Below, one piece after another: positions 29,001-37,900 of a stretch of DNA of 64,000 nt. The notes beneath the pieces are model-generated. The model worked only from the letters and a program-made list of their open reading frames with translations, did no database searches and was not told the DNA's origin. How positions within the stretch are numbered: position 1 is the stretch's first letter; each line of letters starts with the position of its first letter. Origin of the DNA: Antedon mediterranea (lineage: Eukaryota > Echinodermata > Crinoidea > Comatulida > Antedonidae). Made by a program: the position numbers and the translations under genes. The DNA is taken from assembly GCF_964355755.1 (NCBI RefSeq), contig NC_092671.1:1309001-1373000 (forward strand), read 5' to 3'.

Positions 29001-32000
29001 CGTCACAAGCATCGAGAATTGCCTGTTCCGAGAACTGTAAATCACTCAAGTGTGACCGATTTGAGATTGTTCGTCGCATTGGCCCAGAGGCAAGCTTGCT
29101 AAGAGATGGTGCTGGGATGAACCTGTTGACGTTTGAACGGAATGGGTACGTGTTGCTAATGTACGATGACATGGTGTCAGTCTGAGTGAGAACAGATGAC
29201 ATGTTAAGAGCGTTTATGTCGTTAAGAAGTGGTGATACTGACGTTTTAAATCCAGCATGTGGCGTTCCTTTAGCTGGTGGTGAACCTTGACCTGACTTCT
29301 GACTTTTAGCCGGTGAACTTGTTAGACGTGTTATAACATTGTCGTCGAATGTAGTTTCCATAGTGCTTTGAGAACCTATGGTGTCAGCTGCGACAGTCAT
29401 CACCGTCATCTCAACGCTCTCACCACTAATCTGACGTGCTGTCATAATCTTCTGTGACCTCTGTGATTTTGGTGTGCCAAAGGTCGTAACTGCTCTATCA
29501 TTAGTGTAAGTAGTACACACTTCTTCTGACTCAGTCATTGGTTTAAAAATCACACTGTTCTCTGAAGTGCCAGAAGAAATACTGATATTGCATGGTGTAC
29601 CGGGAGTAGACTCTGGTGTATGTGGTGAGTGCATGCCCACCTCACTGAAGTCTTTTGAAGATGGCCGACTACCGGTGTAGTTAAACGGTGCAACAGTGGC
29701 TGTATTCTGACAAGATGGTTTTCGTTCAAGTACTCCACGACTGGGAGAGTGACAGGATCCAGGAGAACCAGGATAAGACGGAGATGGCCCTGTGACCCGT
29801 GGAAGAGATGAATAACTTCCGACTTCAGATTTTGATGCTATCCTATGAACTTGAACTTCTTCAGATTGTTCAGAATCGCCATCCTCTGTTTCCTTTGCAC
29901 GTCGGTCTTTAACGGTCATTTTCGATTTTTGAGGACCTGGGAATGTGCTGTATACACCACCTCTGCTTGGTATTCTACTAGTCACTTCCTCTTCTTGTTG
30001 TTTGTCTTTAACTGCTTTTTCAGGAGCTGTTGTGACAGCTGTTATAGCTGATTTCCTTGGTAATGTTTGATAGTTAACTGGAGGTTTCAAACCAGTTTTA
30101 ATGCCACTACCAGGTGGTCTTGGAATAGTCCTTGTAGACTGACTTGGAGTAGTATTACTCGGAGCACTGGTAATAGGTTTAGACTTAGCAAGCATGGACT
30201 TTTTACCGCCAGTACTTGTGGTTCGTTGGCCAGGAGAGGGCAGTCTTGACGTTGCTTTCTTCACTCTGGTTTGAGGACTACTTATAGAACTCTTTGTATC
30301 ATATGAATCCTCTGAGAAAGCAGAGCTGTTGGAACTTCTTCTGGAAGACCTTCCACTTGTTGGTTTTTCTAATTCTCGTCTCTGAGAGGCTGGCGAGTCT
30401 CTGGCTTTGAGACCAGTTACTGGACGAGGTATTGCTTTTTGACCTGATTTCTTTTGAATTCCAATCGTCGGACCTGCCGATGACGTCGGACTGTTCATTG
30501 CACTACTAGTAGAGGACGTATTACTTCCTGTAGTCCCAATACTTGAATTACTTTCAGATTTTGTTTTGAACCCACTTTTGTTTTGACTGACTTTTCGTTG
30601 AGGTATTTCTCTACCACTTTTCTCTTTTGCGCTGGCCTTTCCTTTTGAATCTTTACTTTTCAATTTACTAGGCGGCGTTTTAGGCATAGAGTCTGTTTTA
30701 TCTTTAGTGTTAATTTTATCTTTGGCTCCTGCATTTTCTTTACCAAAGAATTTCAGTTTTGTTAGCATGGAGTTCTTTGTGTTGTTTTGCTTGGCATTCT
30801 GTTGCTGCATTGCTGCTGGTATTTTATTCACAACAATCCGACTGGTTGGTGTTGGACTTCGTGGGTTTGCAGCTTTCTTAGGAATTGTGTTTATGTTCAC
30901 GGGTGGTTTTATACCAGAACCATTTTCAACAACTTTCATAGTTTCGTCTTCATCTCCTGGGGATAGACACATTTAAGAATTAAATGTCAAATTATTATAA
31001 CAAACAAAGCTCATAAATATTAAATTACTTATAGATTTATAGGTCAATATTTCTCCCGAAAAAAAGTAAACAATATTTAAGCAAGCTATTTGTCAAAGTG
31101 TGTGTGTTAGAATGTGAATATATGTCAAAATATGGGTTAATGTTTTGGCTAGGCCAGTCTCTTGTGACATATTAAAATGGGTTAAAAATTGGGTTATCAA
31201 CCTTTCAAGTTTCAATTTTAGGTTATGTCTTTTAGTGTGTACTAAAACAGACAAGTTAGTTACAGATGAATTAGATATATAGAACTAGAGTGATAATCTA
31301 GTTACAGGAGTTTTTTTTCTTCTTTTTTTCTGTCGATTGTTCAGTGCTTAGAGGCACCCTGTATTTTAGGCTATATTAAATTAAACATTTTTATTATTAT
31401 TAAATAAGAGGGTTCATGTACAGTGCTGGTGAGATGCAACAAAACGATTGTTTCATTTGAAAACTCAGTATTGAAAATACAGGGGAAATTAATTACTTTT
31501 ATTTTAGAAAATAATAGAGCAGGATAGGAAGTATAGTACAGTATGTTTTCAATTCATAACAAAAGTCAAATAAAAAATATACTAAACTATGAAAATTATT
31601 GGGAAACATATTTTGTAAATGAATACGAATAAGGAAACATTACAGTAGGAATTGAAAGTTTACAAAATGGTACTTAACATTCAAAATCAACTTTCAATTT
31701 TATTTGTTATTGCAGTTTACCTCGAGTTTGTGCCGATGGTTGAGAAGCGGGCATGCGGTTCTTTTCTCCTTGACGTATGTTTGTTGACGGAGGAACCAGT
31801 TTAGATCCCTGAGTTGATTTTGCACATTTAGGAGTTGGAATTCTGGAAGCCATGTCTGCTGCTGCTGCTGCTGCTGCTGCTGTAGTGGACGTTTTTAATG
31901 AAGCTGAAATTATACAAATAACAAAAAAAACATTTAAAAAAAAACAAACATTTTAGTTAATATTTTGGTCTAAACTTTGACTTTTTTTAGGCTGTCCCGT

Positions 32001-35000
32001 GGATGGAAAAATCATTAAATGATGTATTAATTTTCATATTCATTTCCATGACTCTAACTTTTCGTATGTACGTTTGTACAAATGTTAGTCCAATCTGTAG
32101 TACCTAGTGTTTCGTAACAAATGTATTTATTATTGCTACATCAATATTTTCATGATTTAAATCAAGTCCAACTACTTCCCTTCAGCATTGTGAACAATAT
32201 ACCACGATCATTACTAACTTCCTAACAAACTCTAAGTATTGCTACTTGATATTTCAAATCATCCATCTAATCTTATAATTCTAATAGATTGCTTTTAAGT
32301 TCCTGTATAAGACGATGACAGTCCAGATAAATAATTCTGAATTTAATAACATTCAACAATTTCGTATTATCATGAATGAATGAATTTATTTCATAATGAA
32401 ATATGATATATTATAATTTGAAGAAGACTACTGAGGCTAATAAGAAACTACTAGTAAAATAATCTGTAACATATTCAAACCACAAAGCAGTTCTATAATT
32501 ACCAATATTCACGATACAAACAGTAAAATATGAAGAAATCATTGTACTGTAAAATACTATTGGAAGGCCATTTTGTAGTTTTAATAAAGAATTTGAAAAT
32601 AATGATTTTGCTTATAAAAAGATATAATAACTGTTACATTTAAACAAAAGCCATTGTTCGGATGTCAATAGGTTTTCTTTTAATTTTAGGTAATGGGTAA
32701 TTTATTTTATTGTACTGTACTTTTAATCGGAAAATAATTTTGGTCAAAGTAAACACAGTATTGGCTAGCTAATATGATATTTTTAAAAAAATCAATTTTT
32801 TCAGGACAATATACATACCTATTTATTATAAATTTGTAACCATAGATAAATATAACATATTTGAGCATGAAATGAAATACTGTATATTAAACTTAAACTA
32901 CATAGCTAATAACAATAGCCTCACCTTGAGTAACTTGTGCATTTACTGATGAAATACTGATTTCAGCCGATACAGTGACATGTGCCTTCCCAGTTGGTGA
33001 CCTTGCCTTCGGTGACAAAATTCGTCTCCCACTCGTTGACGGCGACACAAACTGTTGATGGGATTTGCCAGATTGCTGATGGTGGGAGGGGAGAACGGTT
33101 ACCTTTGGGTGTTGGGGTAGAGGACGCGATGCCTGTGAGGAAGGGGTAGTAGATACGGTGACTCTTGGGTGAGTTGACCCGCTTGGTTTTTGGTGACGTG
33201 CCCCTGAAACTAATTTCTGCGAGCCTGGAATTGCTTTTGGTGGTTGTATGGGTGGAATTGATCCTCGTTGCTGGGTAGGGACTGATGAAACTCTAGGAGG
33301 TACAGTTGGTTTTGTTTGCTGTCTTTGTGGAGGATGGGAATCTTGAGCACCACTACTGTTTTCCTGATGTGCTTTTTGTTGTAATTGCTTGAAACGTGAT
33401 AGTGCAAAGAATAGTCCTAGAATCGACTTTAGATTTCCGTCTTTAATATCTGCAAAATAGAAAAACAAAGATGATATTTAATTAAGGACTAAGGAATGCT
33501 TCACATTCCCACATTCTATTTATTCCGCATCATTTCTCTCAGCAAATATTATGAATAAATCAACGATTTAAGCTTTTAGAATTCAAAATAACATTACTTC
33601 CTTTTCTTCCTAATTTTCATTTTCATGATTTTGTCCAATAACTACTTTGACACGGCCTAGTTTCACATGACAGCACTGTTTCATTATACAAGCTTCGCTT
33701 CACAACAAGCTTTGATCACACCAGCAGACATCGGGAACAAATTGTGTTGCCAAAAAAAAACCCAATAATTAGAATGGAGGCACAGAAGCACATTTTTAAA
33801 ATGTCCAAATCATTGAATGTGATGTCGCTCATATAGTACTGTATGCATACTAAATTTTAAATGCGGTATTCTTGTGGTTGTTATTAATGCTATATAAAAT
33901 GTAGACAAACTCAAAACATGTCTACCAACATATATGTTGAACATTTGACTGTCTAGGCTATTACTGAAACGAAAGAATTGTGTTACTACTGAACTGTAAG
34001 TACTGTACAGTACATAATGAGGCTGGTAATGGCTAGCGATTTTGGTATTGGTAACTGGTTCTATCACTGCTTTCGGTTCAAATGTAACAATATCTAATCT
34101 AAATTCAGTGGAAATCAAACCAAGTTTATAAAGCAAAGAATAATTTTCTCCTAAAGTACTAGTAACTCCCCTAAAATAAACCTAAAAGACAATTAAACAT
34201 TCAAATTAAATGCAAATTTAAATTGCCAATATTAACATGGCAATGTGGGAACATCACCATAGCAACGGCATTAATACTGATTCTAATTATAACAGTAATT
34301 AAAATGTTAAAAGTAATACACTATACCTTCAGACTTGACTCTTCTAATATTCCTAAATTTTACATTTCATAAAAGCAGAGTATTTTTGCAGATTCTTATT
34401 ACTAATACTACAGTATAGCATCATGAAATATAGTCTGCCACAACTACTCCCATTATGACAGACTATCATAATCTAAAGTGGTCACATGATTTCCTACAAC
34501 CAATCAAGTGGTTTGATTAGATTAGGAGTATCTCACATCCTAGGATCCCTCGGGTTCGAACACTGTTCTCTCATCAGACTAATTGACCGGTTTTATTTAG
34601 ACTCGTTTTCCTATTCTACATTCAACATATTTGAGTCTCTTTAAAATCTCTAAAAATATTATTTTACCCACTGACCACTACCTGGCCAAATACTTGCTGA
34701 AATATGATTGACAGTGAATAAAAATATTCCACTAATAAACATTAACAATTTATATTTTAAAATCAATCAATATTGTATATATCATGTATGGTTCAAATTG
34801 TTATGATATATTTTCCCTCGAGTACAAGATTAAACAAAATGGCTTTTAAAGTTCAACAACACTAAGAGACCACTGTGGGGCAAATGCATCCATTGCTGCT
34901 TTGAGTAGAAAACAGTCAAAAATACAACAATCATAATTTAATTATTCACAATAGACAGAACAAACTATCACAGATTGAAAATACATCTTTACATCTTCTC

Positions 35001-36128
35001 TCTTGGAAACATACATTATTTATCATCAACAATTATACTTTACTTTAGACGTTTATCTTTAATTTAAATCAATTCTGAGCTCGTGCATATATGCTGCTAG
35101 ATGCACCCAGTGACAACTGACAACCGGATGCTGCGTGGATTCTACTTACTTGTATAGTAGGCTTATATCGGTTACCATGTACAGCTAAGTGCACTTGTCA
35201 TTAAATAAGTATGTAAATACGATGTCATACTTTATGAACTAAGTCAACTGACTAATGTGTCTGAAAACATTAATGTTTACTGTACAGCAGCACATTATGG
35301 ATACTTGCTAGTAACATATGTTAACAGTGCTGATAATGTTACTGGTATTGTTTTACCAGATGTTTAACATTTCAAAGTGACTTTTGAAAGTTAAACTTCT
35401 TTTATTACATTATAAATAATAAATGGGAATAATGCAAGTTGGTTATCGACAATGACAACTTAGGAAATAACCATTGAAATCAGTAGACAAATTATTTTGT
35501 GCAACTAATTTCGCTGTTATTCATTTTAAATGATTGCAACTGACAAAGTGGCCCCAAATATTTTCAGAGTTTTGATTTTTGACAATTTAGGACAGTTTTG
35601 ATGGATTCTATGCCCAGAAAACGACCTACAACATGAGCGCTATTGATGCAGATATGGTACTATATATATCTCCCCAAAGCACTTTTTTTCCACACAAAGG
35701 GAAAAGTGCAAGTGTAAGCAACTGAAGAAAAAATAGATTTAGGCAAACTTAGTAAATGAAAGTAATTGGCCTGCTGGCTACAGTAGGTAGAATTTCCATC
35801 ATAAGTTACTGTAGGCACTTTTTCTGAGATGGTCTGTAGTTTGAAAAGGATACTGCAGCCTACAGTACAACCCACTGGCTGTAGACTTGCCACCATTATT
35901 ATTAATAATTAGTCCTACATTTAAGGTACAGTAGTCACAAATCAAAAACTCCATACTTAGACAACGTCATAGGATTGAATATGTATTTTATTGATTGAGA
36001 ATATTCAACACTATTCATCATATTTAAGAATTTTTATAATGAATAAAATTGTCACCTTTAGCTAAGAGTCCTTGTGTGTTGACACCCTTGATAGTAAGAT
36101 AGTAAAGACATCGCTCAATGTTATCGAT
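1903..36128 (-). CDS. NAV: Neuron navigator (NAV/UNC-53 family), partial spliced gene
   Basis: Seven exons (36056-36128, 32925-33449, 31721-31903, 28790-30956, 3010-4665, 2478-2661, 1903-2001) join in one frame of 1629 codons with GT/AG borders throughout. Order of parts: end of a CH domain (GVNTQGLLAKDIKDGNLK), a long Ser/Pro/Lys-rich disordered region, navigator blocks (NTATVAPF, METTFDDNV, SGYMSEGD, DSSSISSG, RSTLSEKM, MSLEDRQR) and the start of a coiled coil (SQDKVGNLTSQ). Known of the family: navigators are large cytoskeletal regulators that bind microtubules and plus-end proteins and guide axon and cell migration; vertebrate members end in an AAA-type ATPase domain. That domain is not in the window and should lie beyond position 1. 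The early CH exon or exons were not found. Exon phases agree at all six junctions, which makes the assignment very secure. Which NAV paralogue it corresponds to cannot be told; most invertebrates have one. Confidence 0.93.
2478..2661 (-). CDS. NAV: NAV exon B: Ser-rich segment before coiled coil
   Basis: A 184-bp exon starting with the third base of a codon and ending at a codon boundary. It codes a serine-rich stretch containing GVMSLEDRQRQTMSVGSFKD and AMSLSSSSSIYT. This matches the vertebrate navigator block in which a SLEER-type motif is followed by SGSFRD and SSTSSLYS just before the coiled coil. The acceptor is TTTTTTCAG and the donor is GTAAGACA. The intron to exon A is 476 bp. Confidence 0.92.
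2700..2810. repeat. Dispersed repeat fragment with 'ccccttaatagggg' motif
   Basis: Short palindromic words such as gtccccttaataggggtctc occur here, at 8555-8585, at 11535-11690 and at 50005-50060. The recurrence indicates an interspersed element, probably an old MITE family, but no complete copy with both ends could be delimited. Confidence 0.45.
3010..4665 (-). CDS. NAV: NAV exon C: large Ser/Lys-rich central exon
   Basis: A 1656-bp exon coding about 552 residues. It begins IEDSSSISSGISDTIADIS (4600-4664), the navigator DSSSxSSGxSDT block, and later has NSIRSTLSEKM (about 3170-3205), typical of the family. The middle is Ser/Thr/Lys-rich and probably disordered; it also holds Gly-rich FGRGGKGGSEGG. 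The acceptor is TTCTTGCAG (ctg at 4666-4668) and the donor GTAAGTAA. It starts with the third base and ends with the second base of a codon, matching exon D upstream and B downstream. It also has the right phase to accept the intronic exons at 23636 and 12212. Confidence 0.93.
4666..12211 (-). other. NAV 24-kb intron, proximal part
   Basis: AT-rich intron between exon C and the candidate alternative first exon. It holds a partial SINE at about 7918-7990 and 'cccttaataggg' repeat fragments at 8555-8585 and 11535-11690. No coding sequence was recognised. Confidence 0.6.
7918..7990 (+). mobile_element. Truncated copy of tRNA-derived SINE (family of 61796)
   Basis: The string gttgggtcg/attgggtcgg, then ttctcacagatttt, catt and atcatttcaaaa-like words follow each other in the same order and spacing as just after the B box of the SINE at 61796-62070. 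The tRNA-like head is missing. Confidence 0.55.
12212..12345 (-). CDS. NAV: Candidate alternative first coding exon of a short NAV isoform
   Basis: Inside the 24-kb intron. An ATG at 12345 in a strong context (A at -3, G at +4) has an in-frame TAA 12 bases upstream (12355-12357). It opens a 44-codon frame starting MDESFRTRVKEF and ending at a GTACGT donor that leaves two bases. That phase fits exon C exactly. Residues F5, V9, F12, M16, L19, M23 and L26 alternate in 4-3 spacing, so the peptide should form a short coiled coil. Read as an internal exon from the acceptor at 12375-12377 it would hit a stop, so it makes sense only as a first coding exon. A competing donor GTAAAG lies 5 bases earlier but gives the wrong phase. 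I know no matching vertebrate NAV sequence. Confidence 0.5.
12798..12870 (-). promoter_or_regulatory. Possible 5' untranslated exon and promoter of the short NAV isoform
   Basis: A strong minus-strand donor, AAT|GTAAGTTA, lies at 12797, with a CCAAT box (minus strand CATCCAATCATAACG) about 60-80 bases upstream, near 12865. Spliced to the acceptor TTTTGAGCAG at 12375-12377 it would give a 5' leader for the coiled-coil exon at 12212-12345. The segment contains a 14-codon upstream ORF (MSRNCK...). The right end is arbitrary, since no start site can be seen. This is inference from splice signals only. Confidence 0.25.
13437..13697 (+). pseudogene. LINE ORF2 fragment upstream of the RT
   Basis: An open segment in the N-terminal linker of the retrotransposon polyprotein (CEKRKAFKMGDSNRMK... 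to VNELNEF). The frame is lost after NEF near 13690 and resumes in another frame at the RT segment. Confidence 0.75.
13681..14718 (+). pseudogene. LINE reverse transcriptase domain (broken ORF2)
   Basis: 345 codons covering the RT fingers and palm. Visible motifs: KAAGPDRIPP, PVPKKPK...DLRPVALTS, YFDFQSAFNTI, SDTGVPQGT, FADD at residues 271-274, and NASKTKEM. It stops early after DQYKI because of a frame break; the expected continuation LGIVFND lies in the next frame. Confidence 0.85.
14716..15185 (+). pseudogene. LINE ORF2 C-terminal segment
   Basis: The frame-shifted continuation of the RT ORF: LGIVFNDKLNWGDHI, YISKKLNPRMYCMRTLYKF, then FYRSVISSVWTYCLSCWAGN. This is the usual C-terminal region of CR1/Jockey-type polyproteins, ending KSRR before the stop at 15183-15185. 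Confidence 0.8.
15944..17028. mobile_element. PIF/Harbinger-like non-autonomous DNA transposon, 1085 bp
   Basis: A perfect 41-bp terminal inverted repeat begins GGCCCTGTTCAGACCCATGG at the left end and is its exact reverse complement at the right end. A 3-bp TAA duplication flanks both sides (15941-15943, 17029-17031), as in PIF/Harbinger insertions. The words gttttagcgtacgacgcta recur several times inside the left end. No transposase-like ORF is present. The perfect repeats and target duplication indicate a fairly recent insertion into the NAV intron. Confidence 0.85.
17032..21154. other. NAV intron, mostly unique AT-rich DNA
   Basis: No gene recognised. A 30-bp block with cccggcttaggcctaggg occurs twice about 105 bases apart (17990 and 18095). 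A GGAT/GGGT-rich simple tract lies at 19258-19295. Several short open frames look like chance. Confidence 0.5.
21155..21406 (-). mobile_element. tRNA-derived SINE with poly(A) tail
   Basis: On the minus strand the head reads as a tRNA with an A-box-like TGGCTTGGTGGTTATGATG and B-box GGGTTCAAGTCCCG. A roughly 170-bp body ends in a run of A (plus-strand T run 21155-21173). The internal polymerase III promoter plus oligo(A) end is diagnostic of a SINE. Confidence 0.8.
21448..21762. repeat. Minisatellite, 63-bp unit x 5
   Basis: Five nearly identical copies starting tgaatgtcctaaaggtgtcc, with period 63 (starts 21448, 21511, 21574 and so on). The unit is a multiple of three, so two overlapping frames stay open across it; these are by-products, not genes. 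It abuts the head of the SINE. Confidence 0.95.
22840..23115. repeat. Two adjacent short direct duplications
   Basis: A segment with tacagtatgtgctttgtttg, aaatatctata and gtatgcaaga occurs twice about 64 bases apart (22840-22970). A second one with cttttgatggattttgaatg and gtatatttca occurs twice at 22997-23115. Both are imperfect. Confidence 0.6.
23636..23722 (-). CDS. NAV: Candidate 87-bp NAV cassette exon
   Basis: Bounded by acceptor TTTGTGCAG and donor CAG|GTAAC. It is 87 bp (29 codons) and open only in the frame set by exon D: it starts with the third base of a codon whose first two are AG from exon D, and it ends in AG, as exon D does. Inclusion therefore keeps the frame into exon C. 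It codes a basic peptide with TSIMGSEGNPHSRFLNMLG followed by IVSRRRKLY. It is more GC-rich than the flanking intron. The polypyrimidine tract is weak. No counterpart is recalled from vertebrate navigators. Confidence 0.6.
24976..25250 (+). mobile_element. Diverged copy of tRNA-derived SINE
   Basis: It shares in order gtcgttatccaat, gtggtctaat, atatcaagcag, ggttcaagttcgaatc (B box), gttggg, tctcatctttatc, tttcaaaa and a tatcagcaggcaattt-type tail with the better-preserved SINE at 61796. It is clearly the same family but older. Confidence 0.7.
25251..28789. other. NAV intron adjoining exon D
   Basis: AT-rich, with no exon or transposon end that I could support. Near 28530-28600 two oppositely oriented agagggca/tgccctct words flank about 50 bp and may be a tiny inverted-repeat remnant. 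Confidence 0.5.
28790..30956 (-). CDS. NAV: NAV exon D: largest exon, microtubule-binding/Ser-Pro-rich region
   Basis: A 2167-bp exon coding 721 full codons plus split codons. Visible navigator blocks in order: SMLTKLKFFGKEN (about 30737-30772; SMLxKLKLF in vertebrates), a basic Ser/Lys/Pro-rich stretch, an SxIP motif (SRIP at 29969-29980) of the kind that binds EB plus-end proteins, NTATVAPFNYTGSRP (near 29670-29710), METTFDDNVITRL (near 29330-29370), and two SGYMSEG repeats ending in YTKRL and DGMAAVRE (28810-28985). The acceptor is GTCTATCCCCAG and the donor GTAAGAG. It ends with two bases of a codon. Exons this size are usual for this part of navigator genes. Confidence 0.95.
31721..31903 (-). 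CDS. NAV: NAV exon E: polyalanine and SxIP motif
   Basis: A 183-bp exon between acceptor ATAATTTCAG and donor CTCGAG|GTAAAC. It codes a run of eight alanines (GCA repeats, 31857-31882), then DMASRIPTPKCAK. The SRIP at 31836-31847, set among basic and proline residues, is a second SxIP motif; mammalian navigators are known to bind EB proteins through such motifs. It starts with two bases and ends with one base of a codon, fitting exons F and D. The pure GCA tract may vary in length between individuals. Confidence 0.88.
32925..33449 (-). CDS. NAV: NAV exon F: end of CH domain and Gln/Pro/Ser-rich linker
   Basis: A 525-bp exon. It starts IKDGNLKSILGLFFALSRF, the last helix of the navigator CH domain, and then runs into a Gln/Pro/Ser/His-rich linker (QQKAHQ, PPQRQQTKPTVPPR, GSIPPIQPPK) that is probably disordered. 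It ends SSVNAQVTQ. The acceptor is TATTTTGCAG and the donor GTGAGG. One base comes from exon G and one base passes on to exon E. Confidence 0.93.
33450..36055. other. NAV intron between exons F and G
   Basis: 2.6 kb of AT-rich DNA. A B-box-like gggttcgaacactg near 34550 hints at a SINE remnant, but no other part of one could be matched. Nothing else was recognised. Confidence 0.5.
36056..36128 (-). CDS. NAV: NAV exon G: CH-domain segment
   Basis: A 73-bp exon between acceptor CTTATAG and donor GTGACA. It codes IDNIERCLYYLTIKGVNTQG followed by LLAK, then joins exon F to read AKDIKDGNLK. This matches the vertebrate CH segment with ENIDxCLSFL, GxNxQGL and a DGNLKxILGLFF ending. The remaining CH exon or exons, which should carry the DWANHYL-type start, are not identified in the window. 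Confidence 0.9.
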
Positions 36129-36696
36129 CTATAAGATAGAAAAAAAATGAAACACTCAATACAATGAATAAATTCAGTGCTAATCTTTCTGAATCTGAAA
36201 TTTATCAAAATCAATTATAGTTTCTAAAATATTTCATTTGGATTTTAAAAATATCATTTTGAAACAACATTTACATAAATTTAACAAACTCTAACAGATC
36301 ACTGTGGGACATGCATTTTGAGTAGAAATCAGCAATAAATACAACAATGAAACTATTTCATTTGAAATAAAAAAATTATAATTTTAAAATAGCATTTACA
36401 TAAATTCCTAAACAAGTGCAGTAGAGTAAATACAGATTATTCTAAATTCCTGACTTTGTTTGCATTCCAAAGTTTCCGAGTCAGTGTACACATTTAAATG
36501 ATTTACTTCCAACTTCCATTAACTGTAGACTACTTTAAGCAACTTTGCCATTCAACTCAACTCAATTTATAATTTCACAGGATATAAGATCTTTAATGGG
36601 CACATTACGAAAAATCCAATCTGAATTTTTATTTCCTAGTTTACTATTGGAACATAACAAAAATAATGAGTTGTTTACCACTCTTGCTAGTGAATA

Positions 36697-37900
36697 TGCT
36701 CAACCTAGTATTGTAGGCACAGCATTGTACTGTATGAATATGCTCAACCTAGTATTGTAGGCACAGCATTGTACTGTATGAATATGCTCAACCTAGTATT
36801 GTAGGCGCAGCATTGTACTGTATGAATATGCTCAACCTAGTATTGTAGGCGCAGCATTGTACTGTATGAATATGCTCAACCTAGTATTGTAGGCGCAGCA
36901 TTGTACTGTATGAATATGCTCAACCTAGTATTGTAGGCACAGCATTGTACTGTATGAAATAGTAAAGTGCTCAACCTAGTATTGTAGGCACAGCATTGTA
37001 CTGTATGAAATAGTAAAGTGCTCAACCTAGTATTGTAGGCACAGCATTGTACTGTATGAAATAGTAAAGTGCTCAACCTAGTATTGTAGGCACAGCATTG
37101 TACTGTATGAAATAGTAAAGTGCTCAACCTAGTATTGTAGGCACAGCATTGTACTGTATGAATATGCTCAACCTAGTATTGTAGGCACAGCATTGTACTG
37201 TATGAATATGCTCAACCTAGTATTGTAGGCGCAGCATTGTACTGTATGAATATGCTCAACCTAGTATTGTAGGCGCAGCATTGTACTGTATGAATATGCT
37301 CAACCTAGTATTGTAGGCGCAGCATTGTACTGTATGAATATGCTCAACCTAGTATTGTAGGCACAGCATTGTACTGTATGAAATAGTAAAGTGCTCAACC
37401 TAGTATTGTAGGCACAGCATTGTACTGTATGAAATAGTAAAGTGCTCAACCTAGTATTGTAGGCACAGCATTGTACTGTATGAAATAGTAAAGTGCTCAA
37501 CCTAGTATTGTAGGCACAGCATTGTACTGTATGAAATAGTAAAGTGCTCAACCTAGTATTGTAGGCACAGCATTGTACTGTATGAAATAGTAAAGTGCTC
37601 AACCTAGTATTGTAGGCACAGCATTGTACTGTATGAAATAGTAAAGTGCTCAACCTAGTATTGTAGGCACAGCATTGTACTGTATGAAATAGTAAAGTGC
37701 TCAACCTAGTATTGTAGGCACAGCATTGTACTGTATGAAATAGTAAAGTGCTCAACCTAGTATTGTAGGCACAGCATTGTACTGTATGAAATAGTAAAGT
37801 GCTCAACCTAGTATTGTAGGCACAGCATTGTACTGTATGAAATAGTAAAGTGCTCAACCTAGTATTGTAGGCACAGCATTGTACTGTATGAAATATAGAA
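36697..37900. repeat. Compound minisatellite of 44-bp and 51-bp units with higher-order structure
   Basis: All units share a 40-bp core starting tgctcaacctagtattgtag. Type A (44 bp) ends aata; type B (51 bp) ends aaatagtaaag. The order is A5 B4 A5 B11. A units start at 36697 (x5) and 37121 (x5); B units start at 36917 (x4) and 37341 (x11, the last diverged). In both A blocks the first two copies carry gcac and the next three gcgc. Open frames across the B blocks (51 = 17 codons) are by-products. Confidence 0.95.

Noticed and set aside
28994-30976. Several plus- and minus-strand frames overlapping exon D
   Set aside because: Shadows of the navigator exon, which has family motifs and splice borders.
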